From: Paludibacteraceae bacterium
Lineage (GTDB): Bacteria > Bacteroidota > Bacteroidia > Bacteroidales > Paludibacteraceae
DNA: 56,945 bases
Reading direction: 5' to 3'
Assembly: GCA_028694215.1 (NCBI GenBank)
Contig: JAQUTW010000010.1
Location: 1 to 56,945, forward strand
Below the pieces are notes generated by a model, which was given only the letters and a program-made list of their open reading frames with translations, ran no database searches and was not told the DNA's origin. Both the position numbers and the translations under genes were made by a program. Below, piece after piece: positions 16,951 to 26,302 of this stretch. The first letter of the stretch is position 1. The number at the start of each line of letters is the position of its first letter.

Positions 16951-19755
16951 ATGAAAAAACTTTTTTTACTTGATGCTTACGCTTTGATTTATAGAGCTTA
17001 CTACGCATTTTTACGCATGCCACGTACCAACTCAAAAGGATTCAATACCGGAGCAATTTTTGGTTTTGTGAATACACTCGAAGATGTGCTAAAACGTGAA
17101 CAACCCACACATATTGCGGTAGTTTTCGACCCATCAGGACCAACATTTCGGCACGAGGCATACGCTGCTTACAAGGCTCAACGCGAAGAAACGCCTGAAG
17201 ATATTCGTAAAGCCATTCCAATAATCAAACAGATAGTGGAGGCTTACCGTATTCCGGTGATTCAAGTCGCCGGTTTTGAGGCTGACGATGTGATTGGTAC
17301 ATTGGCAAAAAAAGCAGAAAAAGTTGGTTATGAGGTGTTTATGATGACGCCAGACAAAGATTATGGGCAATTGGTGTCGGAGCATATTTTTATCTACAAA
17401 CCTCGTTTTGGTGGCAATGGATTTGATACGCTCGGCACACCGGAAATCTTGGCAAAATGGGGATTAAACAATGTAAATCAGGTAATTGATTTGCTTGGTC
17501 TAATGGGTGATGCTTCTGATAACATTCCCGGCTGTCCGGGTGTTGGCGAAAAAACGGCAGTGAAATTATTGAACGAATTTGAAAGTATTGATAATTTGCT
17601 CAAAAATACGGATAAGTTGAAAGGTGCATTAAAACAGAAAGTGGAAGAAAACAGTGAAAAAATTGAGTTTTCACGTTTCTTGGCAACCATCAAAACAGAT
17701 GTACCTGTAGAATTGGACGAGGATAATTTACTGAAAGAAGAACCTGATAGAGAGCAGCTTGTGAGTTTGTTTACAGAGTTGGAATTTAAAGGTTTTATTA
17801 ATCGTTTGTTGGGTAATGAAGTTACGGCTGCTCCGAAAATTCCGAAAAAGAAAGATGATTTGCAAACCAGCTTGTTTGATGAGTCGCCTGAAGTAATAGC
17901 TGCGGTAGAATCTACTGAGAGCACTATTGTGATTGACAAAAGTTTGGAGAGTGTTGCGACAGTTGCACATCTTTATAAAACAGTGCAGACATCAACTGAA
18001 ATTGCCGAGTTGATTACTTTGTTGTCGGAGCAGCAGCAAATCTGTTTCGATACGGAAACTACTTCGGTTGATGTGTTTGAAGCCAAATTGGTAGGAATGT
18101 CGTTTGCTGTTAAAGAGCAAGAGGCTTTTTATGTGCCTGTTCCCGAAAATGATTCGGAAGCGCAGGTGCTGGTAAATGAATTTAAACCTGTTTTTGAAAA
18201 TGATAAGATTGGCAAAGTCGGGCAAAATATCAAGTTCGACTTATTGATGTTGAATAATTACGGTGTGTGTGTGCGTGGTGCGTTATTTGACACGATGATT
18301 GCACATTATCTGCTTAATCCCGAATTGCGTCACGGAATGGATTATTTGGCAGAAATTTTATTGAAATATAAAACCATACATATCGAAGAGTTGATTGGTG
18401 CGAAAGGAAAAAATCAATTGACAATGCGTCAGGTTCCGCTTGAAACAATCTCTGAATATGCAGCCGAAGATGCAGATGTTACATTACAACTAAAAAATGT
18501 ATTGGAAAAACAATTGTCTGAAAATCAGTTGAATAATCTTTTTTATAATATTGAAATGCCATTGGTGCGTGTGTTGGCTCAAATGGAGCGTAATGGCGTG
18601 TTGATAGACGATTTTGCGTTGGCGCAATCGTCGCAGGTGCTCACAAGCGAGATGCTCAAAATAGAACATAAGATTCAGAAAACTGCCGGTGAAAATGTGA
18701 ATATCAGTTCTCCAAAACAGATAGGAGAATTGTTGTTTGATCGTTTAAAAGTGGTAGAGAAAGCCAAGAAAACGAAAACAGGACAGTATGTTACCGACGA
18801 AGATACGTTGGAAACATTGCGAAGCAAGCATCCTGTTGTTGGTCAAATATTGGAATATCGCGGATTGAAGAAGTTGCTCAGTACATATATTGATGCTTTG
18901 CCAAAACTGATAAATAGGAAAACGGGGAAAGTTCATACGTCATTTAACCAGACAGTTACGGCAACAGGACGTTTGAGCTCGAGCAACCCGAATTTACAAA
19001 ATATACCTATTCGAGACGAGCAAGGGAAGGAGATACGCAAGGCATTTATTGCCGAACCGGATTGCGTGTTTGTCAGTGCCGATTATTCGCAAGTAGAATT
19101 ACGTATTATGGCACACTTGAGTGGTGATGAAAATATGTTGGCTGCTTTTCGTGCCGACAATGATATACATGCGGCTACCGCTGCAACTATTTTTCATGTT
19201 CCTATCGACGATGTAACTTCCGATATGCGGCGTAAAGCAAAAACTGCCAATTTTGGTATTATCTACGGCATTTCCGTTTTTGGTTTATCCGAACGACTGA
19301 CCATTCCGCGCTCTGAAGCCAAAGAACTAATTGACGGTTATTTTGCAACCTTTCCACAAGTGAAAATTTATATGGATAGTTGCATTGCCAAAGCACGCGA
19401 AACCGGCTATGTAGAAACATTACTCCATCGCAAGCGCTACTTACCCGATATCACATCTCACAACGCCAACGTACGCGGATTTGCCGAGCGCAATGCTATC
19501 AATGCGCCTATTCAGGGCAGTGCCGCCGACATCATTAAAATAGCGATGGTGCGTATAGCCAAGCGTATAGCAGCTGAGAAATTGCAAACGCAAATGATTT
19601 TGCAAGTGCATGATGAGTTGAACTTCAATGTGCCTAAAAACGAATTAGAGCAGGTAAAAATCATTATAAAAACCGAAATGGAAGGGGCTTTCCAATTGGC
19701 AATCCCACTCAAAGTGGATATTGGAGTAGGCAACAATTGGTTGGAAGCACATTAA
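16951..19755 (+). CDS. polA: DNA polymerase I
   Basis: This enzyme fills gaps and removes primers during replication and repair. The protein is 934 residues with all three domains. The 5'-3' exonuclease (1-290) has LLDAYALIYRAYYAF, FEADDVIGTLA and MGDASDNIPGCPGVGEKTA. The 3'-5' exonuclease (about 340-520) keeps the catalytic acids in FDTETTSVDVFEAKLVG and in EDADVTLQLK. The polymerase (about 550-934) has motif A SADYSQVELRIMAHLSGD, motif B RRKAKTANFGIIYG and motif C LQVHDELNF. The downstream helicase gene begins 23 bp after the stop with no clear promoter, so read-through from polA into the defence island is possible. Confidence 0.98.
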   Translation: MKKLFLLDAYALIYRAYYAFLRMPRTNSKGFNTGAIFGFVNTLEDVLKREQPTHIAVVFDPSGPTFRHEAYAAYKAQREETPEDIRKAIPIIKQIVEAYRIPVIQVAGFEADDVIGTLAKKAEKVGYEVFMMTPDKDYGQLVSEHIFIYKPRFGGNGFDTLGTPEILAKWGLNNVNQVIDLLGLMGDASDNIPGCPGVGEKTAVKLLNEFESIDNLLKNTDKLKGALKQKVEENSEKIEFSRFLATIKTDVPVELDEDNLLKEEPDREQLVSLFTELEFKGFINRLLGNEVTAAPKIPKKKDDLQTSLFDESPEVIAAVESTESTIVIDKSLESVATVAHLYKTVQTSTEIAELITLLSEQQQICFDTETTSVDVFEAKLVGMSFAVKEQEAFYVPVPENDSEAQVLVNEFKPVFENDKIGKVGQNIKFDLLMLNNYGVCVRGALFDTMIAHYLLNPELRHGMDYLAEILLKYKTIHIEELIGAKGKNQLTMRQVPLETISEYAAEDADVTLQLKNVLEKQLSENQLNNLFYNIEMPLVRVLAQMERNGVLIDDFALAQSSQVLTSEMLKIEHKIQKTAGENVNISSPKQIGELLFDRLKVVEKAKKTKTGQYVTDEDTLETLRSKHPVVGQILEYRGLKKLLSTYIDALPKLINRKTGKVHTSFNQTVTATGRLSSSNPNLQNIPIRDEQGKEIRKAFIAEPDCVFVSADYSQVELRIMAHLSGDENMLAAFRADNDIHAATAATIFHVPIDDVTSDMRRKAKTANFGIIYGISVFGLSERLTIPRSEAKELIDGYFATFPQVKIYMDSCIAKARETGYVETLLHRKRYLPDITSHNANVRGFAERNAINAPIQGSAADIIKIAMVRIAKRIAAEKLQTQMILQVHDELNFNVPKNELEQVKIIIKTEMEGAFQLAIPLKVDIGVGNNWLEAH

Positions 19756-19778
19756 AAAACAAATAAAAAAGTACAAAT

Positions 19779-22700
19779 ATGGGCAATACTCTCATTGATA
19801 ATTCCTCTATCGAACTTTCGATGTGTCAAACATTAAAAACTTGTTTGACTGATAAAGAAATAACAACAGTAAAAATAGCCACGGGCTATTGGGATTTGCC
19901 AGGAATGGCTCTGATTATAGATGAATTGCGACAGTTCTTGGAACGCAACGATACCAAATTGCAGTTGCTTATCGGTAAGGACCCCAACGTGTTTATCAAT
20001 TTGCAGAAGCAGCCAAAATACAAGGGTAGTAACTTCCCCGATGATTTTATAAAAACCGACATTCATACATTGGAACTGAAAGAAGAATTTCAGCAGGTAG
20101 TAGATTTATTGCTTAATTATTGCGATGATACCGAACAATCGAAAATTGAAATTCACATCTTCCGCAAAAATGAGCAAGACGAAACGCAGTTTTTACATTC
20201 AAAATGTTATATATTTAATGGAAAAAACGAGGCCTTTGGAATTATTGGCAGCAGTAATTTTACACAAAAAGGCTTAGAAGGAAATGCCGAACTGAATTAT
20301 TTGGAAGCTACCTCTCATATTGTAAAATTTGGAGTAAGTGGGAATATAAAGGGACATATCGGCTGGTTTGCTGAGAAATGGAAACTCTCACAACCTTGGA
20401 ATGGCGTGTTTTTAGAGCAGATTCTCAAACTTTCACCCATTGGCAAGGAAGCACTGAAAAAACAAAAAGAAATATCACCTTACGATTTGTATATCAAATA
20501 TTTGCAAACTCAATTCGGCGATATGGTAAATGAAAGTTTGGATGGTGTGCTAAAATCCTATTTGCCACGTGCCTACGATTCATACCAATATCAACTTGAT
20601 GCCGTAAAACAATGCTTCAGCATTATGAAAACCTATGGTGGCTTTATGTTGGCAGATGTAGTAGGTTTGGGAAAAACGGTTGTGGGACTACTTTTAGTGA
20701 AACGTTTTATCGAAGAATCTCACCAACTTGGTCGTGAAGCTAACGTGTTGATTGTTACACCACCAGCCATAAAAACTGCGTGGGTAAATACAATAGCTGA
20801 TTTTGACAAGGACAAAAAGAATACGATAGCCGAAAAAATTGATTTTATTACAACCGGAAGTATTGGTAATTTAATGGATGAAGATGACGATATTGATGAA
20901 GATGGTGATACTTTCGATAGCGACTTCACTGCCTATAATTATGGACTGATTATTGTTGATGAAAGTCATAATTTTCGCAATAGCACTACACAAAAATATA
21001 AAGACCTCAATACATTAATTGACAATATTACCTTAAATAAAGGTGTGGAGCCGTATATCGGTTTGTTGTCGGCAACACCACAAAACAATGCACCACAAGA
21101 TCTTAAAAATCAAATTTATCTATTTCAACGCGAACCTGACCACAGCAATATTTCGGGTATAACAGATGGTAAATTAGATTCCTTCTTTACCAAGATGCAA
21201 CGGATTTACGATAGTAATAAATCTATAAGTAATAGCGAACAAGGGAAAAAAGAATTAAAACGTGTTTCGGACGAGATTCGAGAAAAAGTACTCAATTATA
21301 TTTTGGTTCGCCGTACACGGACAGATATTATTAAACACTATCCTACCGATAACAACAGTTTACATTTCCCTGACGTAAAAGGTCCAAAGAGATTGGAATA
21401 TCAAATGGATAACGAAATGGCACAACTATTTTCCGATACCATTGATGCCATTAATCCGACCAATATTGTTTCCAAAGATAACTCTTTGGGTTATTTCCGT
21501 TATTGTGCCATTCAATATTTTGTAGATAAGGAAAATACAAAACTATACGAAAAACGCAATTTGACGGTAGATACCATTACTGCACGACTGCAAAAAATTA
21601 TGAAAATTCTGCTTGTCAAGCGTTTGGAGAGCAGCAAAACCGCATTTAAGGCTTCGCTGAACAATTTGCGTCACTATACGCAAAATATGATTGATATGAT
21701 TGACAACGATTGCGTATTTATTTGCCCGGATATTGATGTGAACAATGAGTTTAAAAAAGTTGAATACAAATTTGAGATTGCTAAAAAAGCAATTTTAGAA
21801 AAGATAGAAAAGAAAAAACAAGATGGAAAAATCAATAACCGACAATTCCGCAAAGCCGATTTCGATAAAAAATACTACAACCTATTGAAAGAGGATATTC
21901 GCATTATTGATTACTTGTACGAACGTTGGACTCAAAACGAAGACGATCCGAAAATGGAACGCTTTGTTGAAGCTATAGATCGTGAATTGTTTGATACAGA
22001 AATGAACACTTCCCAAAAAATAGTAATCTTTACCGAAGCTGTTGATACGCTGGATATCTTGGCTAAAAAAGTAGGCAAGAAACATCGTGTACTTAAAATT
22101 TCGGCAGCTAACCGCGACAAATTGCAAAATACAATACGCGAAAATTTTGATGCCAATATCAAAATTGATGTTCAACGCAACGACTACGACGTGTTAATTA
22201 CCACCGAGGTTTTGGCTGAAGGTGTCAATCTGCACCGTGCCAATGTCATTTTAAACTACGACACGCCTTGGAATGCCACGCGTCTGATGCAGCGTATCGG
22301 CCGTGTAAACCGATTAGGTTCAACAGAAAAAGAAGTACACGTTTTTAATTTTTTCCCATCAACAGAAGGGAACAGCCAAATACACCTTGTCGAGAATGCC
22401 TATGCCAAAATTCAGGCTTTTCATACTCTATTTGGCGAGGACAACAAAGTATTTACCGAAATGGAGGAAATACCAGAACACGAATTCCGAGATTTGATAT
22501 ATGGGGCAGAGTCGCAAACCGGTTGCTTTATTAAAGAATTGACCGATTACAAAAACAACAACAAAGAACATTTTGAACAAATAAAGGCATTGACTTTTGA
22601 AAATTTAGGTGGAAAACGCGATTCAGCAGATGAACATTTGGTAGTTGTTGCTACCGAAAGACACGGATTAAGTAATGTGGCAATCAATCAGGAAAACGTG

Positions 22701-23156
22701 GCGCGTATTATTTCCAGTCTTGAAATGATGCAGAAATTGAAATGTGAACCTGCGGAAAAGTTTGCCACAATTACCAACAAAGAACAAAAGCAAATTTATG
22801 ATTTGGCTATGCAATGCTATTGGACAAATGCCACGCGTAGCATTAACAGCAAGCAAGCCAGTGAAAACAAGAAAAAGGCATTGGAAATAATACACAATTT
22901 GCAAGCGGACCGTACGCTATCCAAAGATTCAAAGTCGTTGCTCAAACAAGCTCAGATAGCAGTTAAAGGTGGCAATGGCACAATTATCAGGATGTTACTG
23001 AAATTTGACAATGCGTGCCATCAAGGAGAAATCTCATTGTTCGGAACCGATTTTGAAATTAATTTGTGGATCAGTTCCGCATTTGGTCATTTGGCCGCGC
23101 AAACACAGCAGCAACACGGCAAAGCCAGCGTTGCCATTTTTGAATATAAAAATTAA
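19779..23156 (+). CDS. PLD-nuclease/SNF2-type helicase of a restriction system
   Basis: This 1125-residue protein joins a phospholipase D-type nuclease domain to a superfamily 2 helicase. The N-terminal PLD domain (about 1-230) has the HxK motif at H140/K142 (LHSKCYIF) followed by GSSNFT near 158-163. The SNF2-like motor has Walker A DVVGLGKTVVG (near 296), DESH (near 394), SAT in LLSATPQNN, and motif VI QRIGRVNRLG (near 838). The C-terminal 200 residues are unassigned. It sits 1 bp before an adenine methyltransferase gene. I infer an ATP-dependent restriction component that cuts DNA lacking the partner's methylation. It resembles the helicases of DISARM-like and BREX-like systems, but the remaining genes of those systems are missing. 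Confidence 0.85.
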   Translation: MGNTLIDNSSIELSMCQTLKTCLTDKEITTVKIATGYWDLPGMALIIDELRQFLERNDTKLQLLIGKDPNVFINLQKQPKYKGSNFPDDFIKTDIHTLELKEEFQQVVDLLLNYCDDTEQSKIEIHIFRKNEQDETQFLHSKCYIFNGKNEAFGIIGSSNFTQKGLEGNAELNYLEATSHIVKFGVSGNIKGHIGWFAEKWKLSQPWNGVFLEQILKLSPIGKEALKKQKEISPYDLYIKYLQTQFGDMVNESLDGVLKSYLPRAYDSYQYQLDAVKQCFSIMKTYGGFMLADVVGLGKTVVGLLLVKRFIEESHQLGREANVLIVTPPAIKTAWVNTIADFDKDKKNTIAEKIDFITTGSIGNLMDEDDDIDEDGDTFDSDFTAYNYGLIIVDESHNFRNSTTQKYKDLNTLIDNITLNKGVEPYIGLLSATPQNNAPQDLKNQIYLFQREPDHSNISGITDGKLDSFFTKMQRIYDSNKSISNSEQGKKELKRVSDEIREKVLNYILVRRTRTDIIKHYPTDNNSLHFPDVKGPKRLEYQMDNEMAQLFSDTIDAINPTNIVSKDNSLGYFRYCAIQYFVDKENTKLYEKRNLTVDTITARLQKIMKILLVKRLESSKTAFKASLNNLRHYTQNMIDMIDNDCVFICPDIDVNNEFKKVEYKFEIAKKAILEKIEKKKQDGKINNRQFRKADFDKKYYNLLKEDIRIIDYLYERWTQNEDDPKMERFVEAIDRELFDTEMNTSQKIVIFTEAVDTLDILAKKVGKKHRVLKISAANRDKLQNTIRENFDANIKIDVQRNDYDVLITTEVLAEGVNLHRANVILNYDTPWNATRLMQRIGRVNRLGSTEKEVHVFNFFPSTEGNSQIHLVENAYAKIQAFHTLFGEDNKVFTEMEEIPEHEFRDLIYGAESQTGCFIKELTDYKNNNKEHFEQIKALTFENLGGKRDSADEHLVVVATERHGLSNVAINQENVARIISSLEMMQKLKCEPAEKFATITNKEQKQIYDLAMQCYWTNATRSINSKQASENKKKALEIIHNLQADRTLSKDSKSLLKQAQIAVKGGNGTIIRMLLKFDNACHQGEISLFGTDFEINLWISSAFGHLAAQTQQQHGKASVAIFEYKN

Positions 23157-23157
23157 T

Positions 23158-26100
23158 ATGAATAATATGGAGATAGATTTTCGCCCTACATTGCAAACGG
23201 ACTTTTGTGGCTACGAACAACTTGCCGAAAAGGTGTTAAAGCCCATCTGTGGAAACAGATATGAGCAGAAAACAACACCCGAAGATTGGATTGAGACAAC
23301 AGAAAAGCAAAGTGCAGCTAAGCGAGCCAACATTGTGGCAATTCGGAAAATGGCTGTTATCAATAATTTGGAAGGTAGTGATATTGAGGTATTTGATATT
23401 ACTATGAGCGATAACTGTAAAATTGCCCGATCGCGTGTGGGCATTCAGCAAATTTTGCGCAGTACACTTTTTCCTTTTGGGCACGCCTTTATGATTTTTC
23501 ATTACGAAAATATAGAAAACCGTAGCTGGCGGTTTTCTTATTTCTTCAAAGGCAAAAATGCAGCCAACACGACCGATGCCCACCGCTACACGTATAGTTT
23601 CGGACGTGGCATTCCGGCACGTACAGCCAATGAGCGATTCAACGTATTGATGCATAGCGATTGGAAGGATAGTGCTATAACCAATGCTTTTGACGTGGAA
23701 GCCCTTTCCGATGAGTTTTTCAAAGACTACAAACTGCAGTACGAAAAATTCTGCGACTTTGTGTACAAAAGCAAGGTTGACCCCGAATTTTTCGGGCAAG
23801 AGTTTGCCACGTATGACGACAAAACCGTGCGCGACTATGTGAAGAAAATGCTTGGGCGCATTGTGTTTCTGCATTTCCTGCAAAAGAAAGGCTGGATGGG
23901 GATACCCGCCAATAATAGCGATTGGACGGGCGGCGACCTCAACTTTATGCAAACGCTGTACAACAAAGCAAATGATGAACAGAAATCAAATTTCTTAGAC
24001 AACGTACTTGAACCGCTGTTTTTTAACTGCCTGAACGAGAAACGCGATAATGATATTTTCGACACAAAGGTTGAAAGTATTGGCAAAGTAAAAATTCCTT
24101 ACCTCAACGGTGGACTGTTTGAAAAAGATGTGATAGACATGCCCGATTCCAAATTTCCGTCAGAGTATTTCGCCAATTTGTTCGAACTTTTCAGTCAATA
24201 CAATTTCACCATTGACGAAAACGACCCCAACGATGCCGAAGTGGGAGTGGATCCCGAGATGTTAGGCAAGATTTTCGAGAACTTGTTGGAAGACAACAAG
24301 GACAAAGGCGCCTTTTATACGCCCAAAGAAATCGTGCAATACATGTGCCGCGAAAGCCTGATAGCCTATTTAACAGAACGTTGTAGAGACGGTGTGCACA
24401 CCGTCTCTACAAATACAAATGAAAACGCCATTCGCGCATTTGTAACCACACACCAATTGTCAGAAAACATTTCCGCAAAAGAAATAGAAAAATTACAAAA
24501 TGCCCTCTATAGCGTCAAAATTTGCGACCCTGCCATTGGTAGCGGTGCATTTCCGATGGGATTATTGAACGAACTATTTGCCTGCCGCATGGCGTTGAAT
24601 GGCAAAGACGGTGTGCACACCGTCTCTACGGATAATGCCGCCAAAATAAAACGCGAAATTATACAAAACAATATTTACGGCGTGGATATTGAAAAAGGTG
24701 CGGTGGATATTGCGCGTCTGCGCTTCTGGCTTGCGCTTGTAGTTGATGAAACCGAGCCACAGCCACTACCAAACCTCGACTACAAAATTATGCAGGGCAA
24801 CTCGCTTTTGGAAAGTTACGAAGGTTTTGATTTGAGCCAGATTACAGACAGCATTGACAGCAAAGCCAAGAAAACCGCCGGAATGTACAGTCTCGAATTT
24901 GACGAAACCCAAACGGCTCACAGCATACAACTGCTGATGAAAAAATATTTCGAAATCACCGACCACAATTGTAAATCCGATCTGCGCCGCCAAATTGACG
25001 AACAGGTAAAACAGCACATAATTCTTTGCAGCGGCAATACACCCGAAATAATCGAAAAAGTAAACGCCATAAATCCAGACAATAAACCGTTTTTCCTTTG
25101 GCACACATACTTTGCCGATGTGTTCAATCCACCGACAGACTGCAACAATTCCGGCGGTTTTGATATTGTGATTGGAAACCCGCCGTATATCCGTCGTACC
25201 TCATTATCTCAAGATATGAAAAAGGAATATGAAAAGCTATATAAAAGTGCTCATAAACAATATGATTTGTATTTGTTATTTATTGAGCGCGGACTTTCTA
25301 TATTGAAAAAAAATGCCATTTTAAGTTTTATTAATCCAATTCGTTTTTTTAATGCCAATTACGGGAGAAATTGTCGTCAATTAATAATACAGAACCACAC
25401 ATTACGGAAAGTCGTTGACGTATCTCAAATTGATATTTTTAAAAACGCAATGACTTACCCTTGTATTTTATTAATCGAAAATAGTAAATGGTTGATTGAT
25501 AGTAATTTAATTTCATATCAAAATTTACAATCTATCAACGATTTTAGTGTTATTGATTCTATCCCAATAATAAACGTGAGTCAAAGAGATATTAGGGAAG
25601 ATATCAATTGTAAAATCATAATAACAAAGGACAACGTAACAGCTAATATTATTGGAACAATAAATGCGAAAAGTGAGATGGTTAACAAGTGGTTCGATGT
25701 TGCAAGAGGATTAGCAAATAATAAAGTTGACTTTAAAATACCTTTATGTTACGCTTTAAAATCTACAAATGTTAAAAAATATAGCATAACAGGAGAACTT
25801 CGAAAAGTTTGTACAGATTATATCGAAACGTTTAAAGATGAAATGATTATCTTTCCACGAACGGTTCTTTATTTACAGGCAACATTAAAAGAGAAAGATA
25901 TAATTTTACTTGACAGAATATACTATCTCATAAAACGAGGAAAAATTAATTTGAAGTATGCCTTGGGCATATTGAACGCAAAAATTACAAATTTTTGGTT
26001 TGAATATTATTATAATACAACAAAGGTTTCTGGCAATTATTTCGATTTGAATGGGTTGCAGATTAAGTCTATCCCCATACCTACCGCCACGCCCACCCAG

Positions 26101-26256
26101 CAGCAACCTATAATCGCCCTTGTTGAAAAAATTCTCGCCGCTAAAAAGCAAAACCCGCAAGCGGAGACTTCGGCAGCTGAGGCAGAAATAGACCGTTTGG
26201 TTTATGAGTTGTATGGGCTTACGGAGGAGGAAATAAAAGTGGTAGAAGGGAAATAA
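23158..26256 (+). CDS. Eco57I-like N6-adenine DNA methyltransferase with specificity region
   Basis: This 1032-residue protein should methylate adenine in a host-specific sequence and may recognise targets for restriction. Motif I is CDPAIGSGAF (D457), with the next SAM-pocket segment GVDIEKGAVDIARLRFWLAL, and motif IV is GNPPY (N674). Residues 690-980 are the target-recognition region, ending in PTATPTQQQPIIALVEKIL and a coiled C-terminus. The ATG at 23158 follows the helicase stop by 1 bp. Two palindromic repeats are built into the frame near residues 408-418 and 483-491. The target region (25190-26040) is clearly more AT-rich than the parts on either side. A different C-terminal module lies inverted at 28037-29113. 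Confidence 0.9.
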   Translation: MNNMEIDFRPTLQTDFCGYEQLAEKVLKPICGNRYEQKTTPEDWIETTEKQSAAKRANIVAIRKMAVINNLEGSDIEVFDITMSDNCKIARSRVGIQQILRSTLFPFGHAFMIFHYENIENRSWRFSYFFKGKNAANTTDAHRYTYSFGRGIPARTANERFNVLMHSDWKDSAITNAFDVEALSDEFFKDYKLQYEKFCDFVYKSKVDPEFFGQEFATYDDKTVRDYVKKMLGRIVFLHFLQKKGWMGIPANNSDWTGGDLNFMQTLYNKANDEQKSNFLDNVLEPLFFNCLNEKRDNDIFDTKVESIGKVKIPYLNGGLFEKDVIDMPDSKFPSEYFANLFELFSQYNFTIDENDPNDAEVGVDPEMLGKIFENLLEDNKDKGAFYTPKEIVQYMCRESLIAYLTERCRDGVHTVSTNTNENAIRAFVTTHQLSENISAKEIEKLQNALYSVKICDPAIGSGAFPMGLLNELFACRMALNGKDGVHTVSTDNAAKIKREIIQNNIYGVDIEKGAVDIARLRFWLALVVDETEPQPLPNLDYKIMQGNSLLESYEGFDLSQITDSIDSKAKKTAGMYSLEFDETQTAHSIQLLMKKYFEITDHNCKSDLRRQIDEQVKQHIILCSGNTPEIIEKVNAINPDNKPFFLWHTYFADVFNPPTDCNNSGGFDIVIGNPPYIRRTSLSQDMKKEYEKLYKSAHKQYDLYLLFIERGLSILKKNAILSFINPIRFFNANYGRNCRQLIIQNHTLRKVVDVSQIDIFKNAMTYPCILLIENSKWLIDSNLISYQNLQSINDFSVIDSIPIINVSQRDIREDINCKIIITKDNVTANIIGTINAKSEMVNKWFDVARGLANNKVDFKIPLCYALKSTNVKKYSITGELRKVCTDYIETFKDEMIIFPRTVLYLQATLKEKDIILLDRIYYLIKRGKINLKYALGILNAKITNFWFEYYYNTTKVSGNYFDLNGLQIKSIPIPTATPTQQQPIIALVEKILAAKKQNPQAETSAAEAEIDRLVYELYGLTEEEIKVVEGK
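24381..24412. repeat. 32-bp perfect palindrome inside the methyltransferase gene
   Basis: The left arm TTGTAGAGACGGTGTG is followed by its exact reverse complement. It is in frame and encodes RDGVHTVST. A shorter copy lies at 24606. This looks like an interspersed palindromic repeat inserted into a protein loop. Confidence 0.85.
24606..24629. repeat. Second copy of the palindromic repeat
   Basis: A perfect 20-bp palindrome core (24606-24625, left arm AGACGGTGTG) plus the right flank CTAC shared with the first copy. It encodes KDGVHTVST in the same frame as the first copy. Confidence 0.85.
25133..25146 (+). repeat. Putative invertase crossover site, expressed copy
   Basis: CGACAGACTGCAAC, spanning codons 659-663 of the methyltransferase. 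The same 14 bp occur inverted at 29096-29109, in the same codon phase. Sequence beyond this stays similar for about 43 bp (through NPPY) with silent-type changes. Confidence 0.6.
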
Positions 26257-26290
26257 ATGACATATCGTATGTTTCTTCGTTTTTTTCTTG

Positions 26291-26298
26291 TACTTTTG
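26291..26298 (+). promoter_or_regulatory. -7 element directly before the DUF488 gene
   Basis: TACTTTTG ends 4 bp before the ATG at 26303, suggesting a leaderless mRNA and independent expression of the two accessory genes. Confidence 0.6.
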
Positions 26299-26302
26299 CA
26301 CT

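Noticed and set aside
23236-23952. 238-residue frame antisense to the methyltransferase gene
   Set aside because: It lies wholly inside a well-supported gene on the other strand and has no recognisable motif or start signal.
24381-24412. Palindrome as a transcription terminator
   Set aside because: It is in the middle of an open frame, has no T-run, and recurs in frame 193 bp later.
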